From: Eubacteriales bacterium
Lineage (GTDB): Bacteria > Bacillota > Clostridia > Christensenellales > CAG-138
NCBI GenBank assembly: GCA_028701165.1
Contig: JAQVRG010000092.1
Span: 1-6,608, forward strand
Direction of reading: 5' to 3'
DNA length: 6,608 nt
Shown: in pieces, positions 1-5,492 of the stretch
How the letters are laid out: every line of letters starts with the position of its first letter
Numbering within the stretch: the first letter of the stretch is position 1
Made by a program: the position numbers and the translations under genes
The notes under the pieces: model-generated
What the model was told of the DNA's origin: nothing
Database searches by the model: none
What the model saw: only the letters and a program-made list of their open reading frames with translations

Positions 1-435
1 CGGCTGCTTGCAGCCTCCGGGTATCCGGGCATGAAGGTGCTGCAATTCGCGTTTGATTCGCGGGAGCCGAGCGACTATCTGCCGCATACCTATCCGCGCG
101 CCTGCGTATGTTACACCGGCACGCATGACAACACCACCCTGCAGGCGTGGTTCAGCGAGGCCAAGCCGGAGGACGCGGCTTACGCCAAGCGCTACCTTGG
201 CTTAAACGCGGAGGAAGGCTATTGCCGGGGCATGATACGCGGCGGCATGGGGTCTGTGGCCGACCTGTTCGTAGCGTGTATGCAGGATTATCTGGAGACG
301 GGCGCTGCGACGCGCATCAACACACCGGGTACGGTGGGCGCAAACTGGCGCTACCGCATGCGGCCGGGCGCTTGCGACCCGGCGCTTGCGAAGGAGATCG
401 CGGCTATGGTCAAGATATACGGAAGAAACGGATAA
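1..435 (+). CDS. malQ: 4-alpha-glucanotransferase (amylomaltase), C-terminal part
   Basis: This is the 3' end of a gene entering from the left edge; 144 residues remain before the TAA stop at 433-435. The reading frame is open from base 1, so the ATG at 31 is an internal methionine. GH77 family hallmarks are visible: the PGMKVLQFAF block (residues 9-18 of the visible part), the TGTHDN motif (39-44), whose Asp is the conserved transition-state-stabilising residue of the family, and the C-terminal MQD...NTPGTVGANWRYR block (94-119). MalQ transfers alpha-1,4-glucan segments between maltodextrins in the cytoplasm and works in maltose/maltodextrin or glycogen use. The catalytic nucleophile and acid/base lie upstream, outside the window. 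The protein ends normally, just after the family's last conserved block. Any operon partners are off the left edge; on the right transcription should stop at 632-659. Confidence 0.96.
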   Translation, partial: RLLAASGYPGMKVLQFAFDSREPSDYLPHTYPRACVCYTGTHDNTTLQAWFSEAKPEDAAYAKRYLGLNAEEGYCRGMIRGGMGSVADLFVACMQDYLETGAATRINTPGTVGANWRYRMRPGACDPALAKEIAAMVKIYGRNG

Positions 436-464
436 CCAGACTGTTGATAAACGCTTTGGGGATT

Positions 465-628
465 GTTAAGGGGCGCACCCCTTAACTTTCAATCGAATCT
501 GACGACATGTGCGTCAGATTCGGGCAGCCTTGCATGCAAGGCTTTCTCTGCGATTTACAACGCCCGTGAACGAAGTGAACAGTTGTAAATTGAAACTCTC
601 GCCAAAGGTCGAACGACCTTTGGCGAGA
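465..628. repeat. Array of five perfect inverted repeats (possible structured RNA or dispersed multi-hairpin element)
   Basis: The 240 bases between malQ and the convergent PHP gene contain no credible gene but five perfect inverted repeats almost back to back: 465-473/478-486 (9 bp, 4-base loop); 494-504/512-522 (11 bp, 7-base loop); 526-543 (18-base palindrome around TTGCATGCAA); 553-561/582-590 (9 bp), whose 20-base loop holds GTGAAC twice (566-571, 575-580); and 597-611/614-628 (15 bp, AA centre). In addition TTTCAAT at 487-493 is complementary to ATTGAAA at 589-595, which would close stems two to four into one multibranch fold (it shares two bases with stem four). A sixth stem is the terminator listed separately. 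All this is seen directly. Whether it is an RNA element, the 3' UTR of malQ, or a MITE/BOX-like repeat found elsewhere in the genome is not decidable here. No target-site duplication or clear outer boundary was found. Confidence 0.8.
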
Positions 629-631
629 AGT

Positions 632-659
632 AAAAGCGCGGCTGCCCGCGCTTTTTTTT
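632..659. terminator. Strong intrinsic terminator, probably bidirectional
   Basis: A perfect 10-bp stem (632-641 with 646-655, GC-rich core GCGCGG/CCGCGC) with a CTGC loop is followed on the plus strand by eight T (652-659), a classical Rho-independent terminator for malQ. On the minus strand the same stem ends in TTTTA, 17 bases past the stop codon of the PHP gene, so it can probably serve both convergent transcripts. Confidence 0.88.
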
Positions 660-675
660 GTTGCTGCATGTGCGT

Positions 676-1386
676 TTATTCGACGTAGTTTTCCACCTGC
701 GTGCCCGTTAGCCCCGCCGCTTCTACAAGCGACAGCGCTCTGCCGGCGTTGCCCACGTTTTCCGGCTTGTGCGCGTCGCTGCCGATAATGAAGTGCGCAC
801 CCAAGGCCGCGGCGCGTGAAAGCGCCTTTGCGTCCCAAACGGGGTGGGAATTGTTGATCTCCAGCAGCACGCCAAGCTGCGCGCAGCCCTTTGCAAGCGT
901 ATCAAGATCGGCTTTCGCGTATAGCGAAGGGTGCGAAATGATGTGGATACGGTACTTTTCCGCCGCGCACAGCAGCGCGTCCGCAAGGTAAACAGGGTCG
1001 CCGTGGCCTATGTGCAGCGATTCGAGCAGCGCGCGCGCCACCCCCATGTCGCGCGGCCATACGCCCTTGTGAAAGCCGAGGATGCGCACGTCGCAGTCCC
1101 GGAAGCCGTCGGGCAGGTCGCAAAGCCCGCGTGCGAGAAGGTTGCACTCCATACCGAGGCATACGTCGATGCGATCCGCATACGCCGCCTTCAAGCGGCG
1201 CATGTCCGCTTGGAACGCGTCGAGTTTTTTGCCGCGCACGCCGTAAAAAAGATGCGCCGGGCCGTGCTCGCTCACGGCAATACGAGAAAGCCCCCGTGAA
1301 ACGGCGGCTTGTACGTTTTGCTCCGGCGTGCCCTTGCCGTGGCTGAATAGGGTGTGGGTGTGGAGATCCTCGCTGATGTAGGGCAT
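676..1386 (-). CDS. PHP-domain metal-dependent phosphoesterase (histidinol-phosphatase / YcdX-like)
   Basis: The 236-residue protein is a complete PHP domain, close to the usual 240-250 residues of the YcdX-like branch. The expected metal ligands are all present in order: H9 and H11 (DLHTHT), H16, H41 (SEHG), E80 (GMEC), H106 (GFHKG), H152 (SHPS), D204 and H206 (GSDAH). These should bind a trinuclear Zn or Mn site and hydrolyse a phosphomonoester in the cytoplasm. Automatic annotation would often say histidinol-phosphatase, but no his genes are near, so the substrate is open. The ATG lies 3 bases after the TAG of the upstream RpiR gene and has no visible Shine-Dalgarno, which suggests translational coupling to it. 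No other ATG starts the domain: the next Met is residue 62. The RpiR partner makes a phosphorylated sugar a reasonable guess (inference). The transcript ends at the hairpin at 632-659. Confidence 0.9.
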   Translation of the reverse strand: MPYISEDLHTHTLFSHGKGTPEQNVQAAVSRGLSRIAVSEHGPAHLFYGVRGKKLDAFQADMRRLKAAYADRIDVCLGMECNLLARGLCDLPDGFRDCDVRILGFHKGVWPRDMGVARALLESLHIGHGDPVYLADALLCAAEKYRIHIISHPSLYAKADLDTLAKGCAQLGVLLEINNSHPVWDAKALSRAAALGAHFIIGSDAHKPENVGNAGRALSLVEAAGLTGTQVENYVE

Positions 1387-1389
1387 AGG

Positions 1390-2190
1390 CTAGTCGGTGT
1401 GGTGGGTGTGACCGCTCTTGCGGGATACCAACACGAGCAGCGCGCCCGTCAGCGCGTACATGGATACGTTGGACTCGCGGCCGACCACGGCCTTTACATC
1501 GTCCACGCGCGCCGTGCAGAAAAAGCTGTCCGCGATCTGCGCCGCGGGGCTGGTGATATAGTTGCTGACAAACGCGCAGAAAGCGCCGCGCTTTTTTGCC
1601 GCACGAAGGCTGTCCAGTATGTTCTTGGTGCGCCCGCTGCGCGAGATGCCCAGGAAAACGTCGCTGGTGCTGAAACGCTCCGAAAACAGCTCCATCACGA
1701 CCGGATCGGAAACGGAAACGGCGTCATAGCCCAGCATGTTGAGCTGTAAGCAGAAATCATCCGCAAGCATGGCGGAGCTGCCCGCGCCGAAGATGAAAAT
1801 GCGCCGCGCGGTGGTGATGTGTTCGGCAAGCGCGCCAAGATCATCCCGCCGGATGGCTTTGAGCGTATCCTCGATGGAGCGCATATAGGAAAGGAAGATT
1901 TTTTCTACGACCACGCCGTCCGGATCGTCGTTCCGAACGGGATCGCTTTTAAGCGACGTGATGGACGCGCTGCCGGAGGCGAGCGCCACGCGGAAATCCA
2001 TAAACCCGTCATAGCCGAGCTTTTTGGCAAGCCGTGTCACGGAGGGGACGGATACGCCCGCCGCTTCCGCGATCTCGTTGATTACCATGAGCGCCGCGCG
2101 GTCGGGGTTCTCCAAAATAAAGTCGGCGACCCTGCGTTCCGCGGCAGGCAGTGTGGAATAAGCGGAACGAATTTTCATTCGAGCAGGCAT
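1390..2190 (-). CDS. RpiR-family transcriptional regulator (HTH + SIS domain)
   Basis: The 266-residue cytoplasmic DNA-binding protein has the two-domain RpiR layout. The N-terminal helix-turn-helix domain (about 1-75) opens with the family signature AERRVADFILENP (17-29) and has its HTH near 36-57 (INEIAEAAGVSVPSVTRLAKKLGY). A linker leads to a SIS domain (about 125-256) with the sugar-phosphate-binding motifs FGAGSSA (134-140) and ISRSGRTKN (182-190). SIS domains of this family bind phosphosugars that relieve or trigger repression. I chose the ATG at 2190 because AAAAGGAG (2198-2205) sits 7 bases upstream; the in-frame ATG at 2208 would place that site inside the gene. The C-terminus is somewhat short for the family and ends in a histidine-rich HTHHTD tail. 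The gene is first in an operon with the PHP phosphoesterase, its likely target along with itself. Ligand unknown. Confidence 0.93.
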   Translation of the reverse strand: MPARMKIRSAYSTLPAAERRVADFILENPDRAALMVINEIAEAAGVSVPSVTRLAKKLGYDGFMDFRVALASGSASITSLKSDPVRNDDPDGVVVEKIFLSYMRSIEDTLKAIRRDDLGALAEHITTARRIFIFGAGSSAMLADDFCLQLNMLGYDAVSVSDPVVMELFSERFSTSDVFLGISRSGRTKNILDSLRAAKKRGAFCAFVSNYITSPAAQIADSFFCTARVDDVKAVVGRESNVSMYALTGALLVLVSRKSGHTHHTD

Positions 2191-2197
2191 AAACGCA

Positions 2198-2205
2198 CTC
2201 CTTTT
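2198..2205 (-). promoter_or_regulatory. Ribosome binding site that decides the RpiR start
   Basis: On the minus strand this reads AAAAGGAG, 7 bases before the ATG ending at 2190. It excludes the longer in-frame ATG at 2208, whose codons would overlap this site. Confidence 0.85.
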
Positions 2206-2228
2206 CAATCTTCTGTATGGCGTACAGC

Positions 2229-2252
2229 GAACGCCGGGGAAACATCGCGTTC
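2229..2252. promoter_or_regulatory. Possible operator: inverted repeat beside the RpiR promoter
   Basis: GAACGC (2229-2234) and GCGTTC (2247-2252) form a perfect 6-bp inverted repeat with a 12-base spacer. It directly abuts the -10 box of the leftward promoter and covers the predicted transcription start. This is where an autoregulating RpiR dimer could block transcription, but six base pairs in GC-rich DNA could also arise by chance. Confidence 0.3.
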
Positions 2253-2281
2253 ATTTTATTACATATTTGTTTATTTTGCAA
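2253..2281 (-). promoter_or_regulatory. Sigma-A promoter of the RpiR-PHP operon
   Basis: On the minus strand TTGCAA (2276-2281) and TAAAAT (2253-2258) are separated by exactly 17 bases in an AT-rich stretch that stands out from the GC-rich surroundings. The start point should fall near 2246, giving a leader of about 55 bases before the ATG at 2190. Confidence 0.75.
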
Positions 2282-2361
2282 GAAAAATCGTTGAGAACTC
2301 GTAAAAAAAAGAATGCAGCAGCATCGTGGCGTTTGCCGCGATAAAAAAAGCGGCGGATTCC

Positions 2362-2390
2362 TTGACCGCAAAGCGCGCGTGGAATACAAT
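2362..2390 (+). promoter_or_regulatory. Sigma-A promoter of the transporter-glycosyltransferase operon
   Basis: TTGACC (2362-2367) and TACAAT (2385-2390) are separated by exactly 17 bases. The start point would be near 2397, so the transporter must start translation downstream of that, which fits the GTG at 2416 and leaves a very short leader. It also excludes the upstream in-frame GTG at 2326. Confidence 0.7.
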
Positions 2391-2415
2391 GGGCGGAAAG
2401 AAGCAAGAGGGAAGT

Positions 2416-3336
2416 GTGGAAGCCGTGAATCGGAAAAATGTTCTTTTGGTGCTGGCGTGCTATGTCATGTGGGGGTTGCAGCCGTTATACTGGGATCTCC
2501 TCGCGGGCTTCGACTCCCTTTTTATCTTGGCGAACCGGATACTGTGGAGCGTTGTGTTCTGCGTAAGCGTTTTGGCCGTTCGCGGGGAGCTGGGGAAGCT
2601 CAAGACCGTATTTGCCGACAAGAAGACCATGCGCTTTCTTGCGCCGGCCGCGCTGTTTCTCCTGCTCGACTGGGGTCTGTTTATTTGGGCGGTGCAGTCG
2701 GGTCATGTGCTGGATACCAGCATGGGCTATTATATGGGGCCGTTGGTGGTGTTCAGCCTTAGCCTGTTTTTGTTTCACGAGCGCTGCAATAAGTGGCAGA
2801 TCGTGGCGATCCTCTTCGCGGTGGCGGGCGTGCTGGTAAGCGTTTTTCAGTTTGGACGCTTCCCCGGCATGGCGATCGCGCTTTGCTTGGCGTTTGCGAT
2901 CTACGGCGCGCTCAAAAAATTCGCGCAGGTGGAACCGCTTGTGAGCATCGCGGCGGAAACGCTGATGATGGCGCCTTTTGCGCTCGTATTTCTGCTGTTT
3001 TTCCGCATGGGGGATAACGGGGTTGGCGGCGTGGATCTGCACGCGTTTTTACTGCTTGCGGCTTCGGGCGCGGTGACGGCGATGCCCATGATCCTCTACT
3101 CTCTAGGCGTGATCCATCTGCCCTTTTACGTGCTGGGCTTCTTTCAATACATCAGCCCCAGTATCAGCCTGCTGTGCGGCCTTGCGATGGGAGAAACGCT
3201 CTCGCGGGACAAGCTGATCACCTTCCTGTTTATCTGGACGGGGCTGACGATCTTCTCGCTGAGCACGCTGAAAAAGGCGAAGGCCAAGGAAGGGACGCAG
3301 GAAGAAGCGGGGGCGGAGGAAGAAGCGTCCGCTTGA
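2416..3336 (+). CDS. rarD: EamA/DMT-superfamily transporter, RarD type
   Basis: This is an inner-membrane protein of 306 residues with about ten hydrophobic segments arranged as two EamA repeats (about 9-140 and 150-290). RarD-type features are visible: the N-terminal YVMWGLQPLYW (16-26), ANRILWS (39-45, like HRxIWS of E. coli RarD), the WGLFIWAVQSGHVLDTSMGY block (86-105), FQYISPS near residue 240 and a final GETLSRDKL before the last helix. Members are drug/metabolite transporters; the name comes from chloramphenicol sensitivity, and the true substrate is generally unknown. I chose the GTG at 2416, with GAGGG (2407-2411) just upstream and the promoter start near 2397. GTG at 2425 is an alternative; the frame is open back to 2326 but that part lies upstream of transcription. 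An acidic, low-complexity C-terminal tail rich in Glu and Ala (about 20 residues) is unusual for the family and should be cytoplasmic. It is probably co-transcribed with the glycosyltransferase 42 bases downstream. Confidence 0.88.
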   Translation: MEAVNRKNVLLVLACYVMWGLQPLYWDLLAGFDSLFILANRILWSVVFCVSVLAVRGELGKLKTVFADKKTMRFLAPAALFLLLDWGLFIWAVQSGHVLDTSMGYYMGPLVVFSLSLFLFHERCNKWQIVAILFAVAGVLVSVFQFGRFPGMAIALCLAFAIYGALKKFAQVEPLVSIAAETLMMAPFALVFLLFFRMGDNGVGGVDLHAFLLLAASGAVTAMPMILYSLGVIHLPFYVLGFFQYISPSISLLCGLAMGETLSRDKLITFLFIWTGLTIFSLSTLKKAKAKEGTQEEAGAEEEASA

Positions 3337-3364
3337 ACAAAAACGGGTATTACGATAACGGATC

Positions 3365-3372
3365 AAGGAGGT
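3365..3372 (+). promoter_or_regulatory. Strong ribosome binding site of the glycosyltransferase
   Basis: AAGGAGGT lies 6 bases before the ATG at 3379, a near-perfect match to the 16S rRNA tail. It fixes the start and suggests efficient independent initiation within the operon. Confidence 0.9.
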
Positions 3373-3378
3373 CTCGGG

Positions 3379-4497
3379 ATGAAATTACTGATTTTGACCT
3401 GCAATACCGGCCAAGGGCATAATTCCTGTGCCGCCGCCGTTAAAGAGGAGCTGGAGCGCCGGGGCGGAAGCTGCGATATCGCGGATTCGCTGGCGCTGAT
3501 CTCGGTTAAGGTATCGGAGTTTATTTCGGTATGGCACGCGCGCATCTATCGCTATGCCCCCAAAGCGTTCAGCACGGGCTACGCGTACGCGGAGAACCAT
3601 CCGGCGCTTTTCGACGAGGGCGGGACGCTCAATTCCTTTTTCTGCACGGGCGCTGAAAAGCTGGAAGGGCTGCTGGAGGCGGGCGGCTACGACGCGCTGC
3701 TGTGCGTACACGTCTTCCCGGCCATGATGGCCGCGGAGCTGAGGCGGCGGGGAAAGGGCAGGCTGCCTACGGGCTTTCTCGCTACGGACTATACCTGCAG
3801 CCCCTCCGTGGAGGAGGGCGCGGCGGAGCTTGTGTTCATACCGCACGAGGACTTGATTGAGGAATTCGTGGCGCAGGGGATCGAAAGAAGCCGCATCGTG
3901 GTAAGCGGCATTCCCGTGCACGCGGCTTTTGCGCCCTGCGCCGATAAGTGGGCGGCCAAGGCGTGCATGGAGCTGCCGACAAAGGGCAAAAACCTGCTGC
4001 TGATGTGCGGCAGCATGGGAAGCGGGCCCATACGGGAGCTTGTGTACCGCCTAAGCGAGGGGCTTAAGGAGAACGACAGCCTGTGCGCCGTGTGCGGCTC
4101 CAATGCGCGGCTGTATGAGGCGATCGAAAAGAACAAGCCGGAGAACGTCCGGCTTTTCGGCTTTACTGACGCCGTGCCGCAGCTGATGGACGCGGCGGAC
4201 GTGTTTTTGACAAAGCCCGGCGGCATCAGCATCACGGAGGCGGCGGCAAAGAGACTGCCCATGGTGCTCGATTGCACGGTAGACGGGTGCGAAGCGCGCA
4301 ATCTCGACTTCTTCCTTTCCCATGGCTGGGCGCGGTCGGGACGGGACGTTGAGGAGGTGGCGCGGGCATGCGAAGCGCTGCTTCAAGACGATGCGGCGCG
4401 CAAAGCGGCGGCCGCCGCTCTGCGTGCGCTGGACAACCAAGGCGCACGGCGCATCTGCGACGCGCTAACGAATGCCGTAGCGCGCTGGAACGCGTAA
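3379..4497 (+). CDS. Diacylglycerol glycosyltransferase, MGDG synthase / UgtP type (GT28)
   Basis: The 372-residue protein has the normal length and layout of bacterial processive diacylglycerol glycosyltransferases. The N-terminal MGDG-synthase domain (about 10-175) starts with the glycine-rich loop NTGQGHNSCAAAV (9-21), matching the TGxGHxxAA motif that binds the lipid acceptor side. The C-terminal GT28 nucleotide-sugar domain (about 200-345) has the LLLMCGSMGSG loop (206-216) and the family signature FGFTDAVPQLMDAADVFLTK followed by PGGISITEA (260-288), where the Glu is expected to contact the UDP-sugar. It should transfer glucose or galactose from a UDP-sugar to diacylglycerol at the inner face of the membrane, making glycolipids or lipoteichoic acid anchors. 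Sugar and number of transfers cannot be read from the sequence. There is no signal peptide or membrane helix, as usual for this peripheral enzyme. It is second after the RarD-type transporter and ends at the hairpin at 4537-4565. Confidence 0.9.
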   Translation: MKLLILTCNTGQGHNSCAAAVKEELERRGGSCDIADSLALISVKVSEFISVWHARIYRYAPKAFSTGYAYAENHPALFDEGGTLNSFFCTGAEKLEGLLEAGGYDALLCVHVFPAMMAAELRRRGKGRLPTGFLATDYTCSPSVEEGAAELVFIPHEDLIEEFVAQGIERSRIVVSGIPVHAAFAPCADKWAAKACMELPTKGKNLLLMCGSMGSGPIRELVYRLSEGLKENDSLCAVCGSNARLYEAIEKNKPENVRLFGFTDAVPQLMDAADVFLTKPGGISITEAAAKRLPMVLDCTVDGCEARNLDFFLSHGWARSGRDVEEVARACEALLQDDAARKAAAAALRALDNQGARRICDALTNAVARWNA

Positions 4498-4529
4498 GGA
4501 GAGGGCTTGGAAGCAAGCGTACAGACGAT

Positions 4530-5258
4530 TTATCGGCGCTGCCCCGTGGGATAATAGGGGCAGCGTTCTTTGATACATTCGCGGTTCTGCGCGTGGTACA
4601 TACAGACGATCGCGCTAAGCGGCATGGGAACCTCCAGCGTTTCCGCCGAGAAGCGCGCGGCCTCCTCGATGCTCAAGCGCCCGTCGCGCTTACAGCAGCG
4701 CGGGCCGCCGACGTGCGCGATGCGGCCAAGGCATGCCGCCGTCAGCGTCTGCGGTACGGGCCAGACCGCCGCGTTAAGCGGGTCGGAACCCAACACGATG
4801 CTTGCGAAGATCCCCGCGCCCGCCGCCGCGCCGCACATGCCCCACGCGCCGCAGGCGCCGCCGGGCACCTGCGCGCCGCGCGCGAGCGCTTCCTGAAGGG
4901 CCGTTTCAAGCTCGATTTTACCGCCGTTGTTGCGGTAAGCCGTGAGCAGAACGGCGGGCACGAGCACATGATGCTCCGGCCCGTGCAGATGCACCTGTTT
5001 AAGCCGAACGACTTGTTCAAAGAGCTTGAGTGGGTCGCGCTCCGCCGAATGCAGCAGCAGGCCGAAGGCGGCGTCCATGCCGCCCGTATGGCACGCGTCG
5101 CAAACGAAATGCCCGTCTTCGCAGGCGGCGTTGGAGGAAAACGACTTCTTGCAAAGCGCGCATACGCGCATGCGGCTTTCCGCTGCATAGACGAGCGGCT
5201 TGCCGCAGAGCAGGCAGTCCGCGTTGTGTAACGCGCTGCGCGTGGTATCGATATCCAT
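4530..5258 (-). CDS. Cysteine-rich DUF5714-like protein
   Basis: This 242-residue soluble protein has no assigned function. I recognise it as DUF5714-like from the HGPEHHVLVPA block (92-102) after a cysteine-rich head. The head carries CLLC (15-18), CALC (33-36), C46 and CDAC (53-56), an arrangement like one or two zinc ribbons. The second part has a glycine-rich segment GGACGAWGMCGAAAGAG (133-149), GGPRCCKRD (184-192), and late cysteines C219, C228 and C233. The conserved histidines and many cysteines suggest metal or iron-sulfur binding (inference). The ATG at 5258 is backed by GGAGG (5265-5269) 6 bases upstream. The last codons also encode the hairpin that terminates the convergent glycosyltransferase transcript. 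Upstream on the same strand is the cysteine desulfidase, with 234 bases between that include a hairpin and a possible promoter, so co-transcription is uncertain. Family members elsewhere occur near radical SAM and methyltransferase genes, as far as I recall; none is seen here. Confidence 0.8.
   Translation of the reverse strand: MDIDTTRSALHNADCLLCGKPLVYAAESRMRVCALCKKSFSSNAACEDGHFVCDACHTGGMDAAFGLLLHSAERDPLKLFEQVVRLKQVHLHGPEHHVLVPAVLLTAYRNNGGKIELETALQEALARGAQVPGGACGAWGMCGAAAGAGIFASIVLGSDPLNAAVWPVPQTLTAACLGRIAHVGGPRCCKRDGRLSIEEAARFSAETLEVPMPLSAIVCMYHAQNRECIKERCPYYPTGQRR
4537..4571 (+). terminator. Terminator of the transporter-glycosyltransferase operon, inside the convergent gene
   Basis: CGCTGCCCC (4537-4545) pairs perfectly with GGGGCAGCG (4557-4565), with an 11-base loop, followed by TTCTTT on the plus strand. 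It begins 40 bases after the glycosyltransferase stop and lies wholly within the last codons of the DUF5714-like gene (encoding CPYYPTGQR). The T-tract is imperfect, so termination may be partial. On the minus strand no T run follows. Confidence 0.6.
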
Positions 5259-5312
5259 AAGAAACCTCCGCTATCATCTTTGTTTTTGCGTAGTGCGCGC
5301 GAGGGCGCATGG

Positions 5313-5337
5313 AAAAGGCTCCGCGTTTGCGGAGCCT
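5313..5337 (-). terminator. Terminator-like hairpin upstream of the DUF5714-like gene
   Basis: A perfect 9-bp stem (5316-5324 with 5329-5337, core GGCTCCGC) with a 4-base loop is followed on the minus strand by TTTTCC. It could end the desulfidase transcript, or act as an attenuator in the leader of the DUF5714-like gene, whose ribosome site lies about 45 bases further on. The T run is short, so termination would be incomplete. Confidence 0.6.
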
Positions 5338-5398
5338 GTTGTTTCGGTTCGGTCTGTGAAAGGGGGTTACTTCATTACCGTGGATCACTTGCACTATT

Positions 5399-5407
5399 AT
5401 AATAGCA
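5399..5407 (-). promoter_or_regulatory. Possible extended -10 promoter for the DUF5714-like gene
   Basis: On the minus strand TGCTATTAT is an extended -10 element, overlapping a 12-base palindrome (5394-5405) that also contains TATAAT on both strands. No good -35 box is seen 16-18 bases upstream. If used, it gives a leader of roughly 130 bases containing the hairpin at 5316-5337. Rightward use is unlikely because no gene follows on the plus strand. Confidence 0.4.
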
Positions 5408-5437
5408 TGCCCGGGGAAAAGGTTCATCACAAAACTG

Positions 5438-5480
5438 TTACGAAAGCCTAAAACTTCTATTGAGTTTTTCGTAAGTTTTA
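5438..5480. repeat. Two overlapping AT-rich inverted repeats downstream of the desulfidase
   Basis: TTACGAAA (5438-5445) pairs with TTTCGTAA (5467-5474), and TAAAACTT (5449-5456) pairs with AAGTTTTA (5473-5480). Both are perfect 8-bp pairs, but they share bases 5473-5474 and interleave, so only one can form fully at a time unless a pseudoknot forms. The stretch begins 12 bases after the desulfidase stop and may shape its 3' end. Confidence 0.55.
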
Positions 5481-5492
5481 TGCGAATTCCGC

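Noticed and set aside
465..628. CRISPR array or tandem repeat explanation for the repeats after malQ
   Set aside because: The units are different inverted repeats of unequal length, with no repeated direct unit or regular spacers.
482..838. Minus-strand open frame covering the hairpin array
   Set aside because: It reads through the terminator and several stems and into the PHP gene out of frame; the composition is basic and low in motifs.
2191..2208. Six-residue longer start of the RpiR gene at 2208
   Set aside because: Its codons contain the AAAAGGAG ribosome site that serves the ATG at 2190.
2326..2415. N-terminal extension of the RarD-type transporter from GTG at 2326
   Set aside because: It runs across the promoter at 2362-2390, is hydrophilic and unlike RarD N-termini. 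A ribosome site fits the GTG at 2416.
4368..5231. Long plus-strand open frame of 287 codons over the DUF5714-like gene
   Set aside because: It is Arg/Ala-rich with no recognisable motif and lies opposite a gene with clear conserved motifs. It is a GC-rich shadow.
5375..5403. Rightward promoter TTACCG-17-TATAAT
   Set aside because: The -35 box is weak and no plus-strand gene follows. The TATAAT is part of a 12-base palindrome and better explained by the leftward element.
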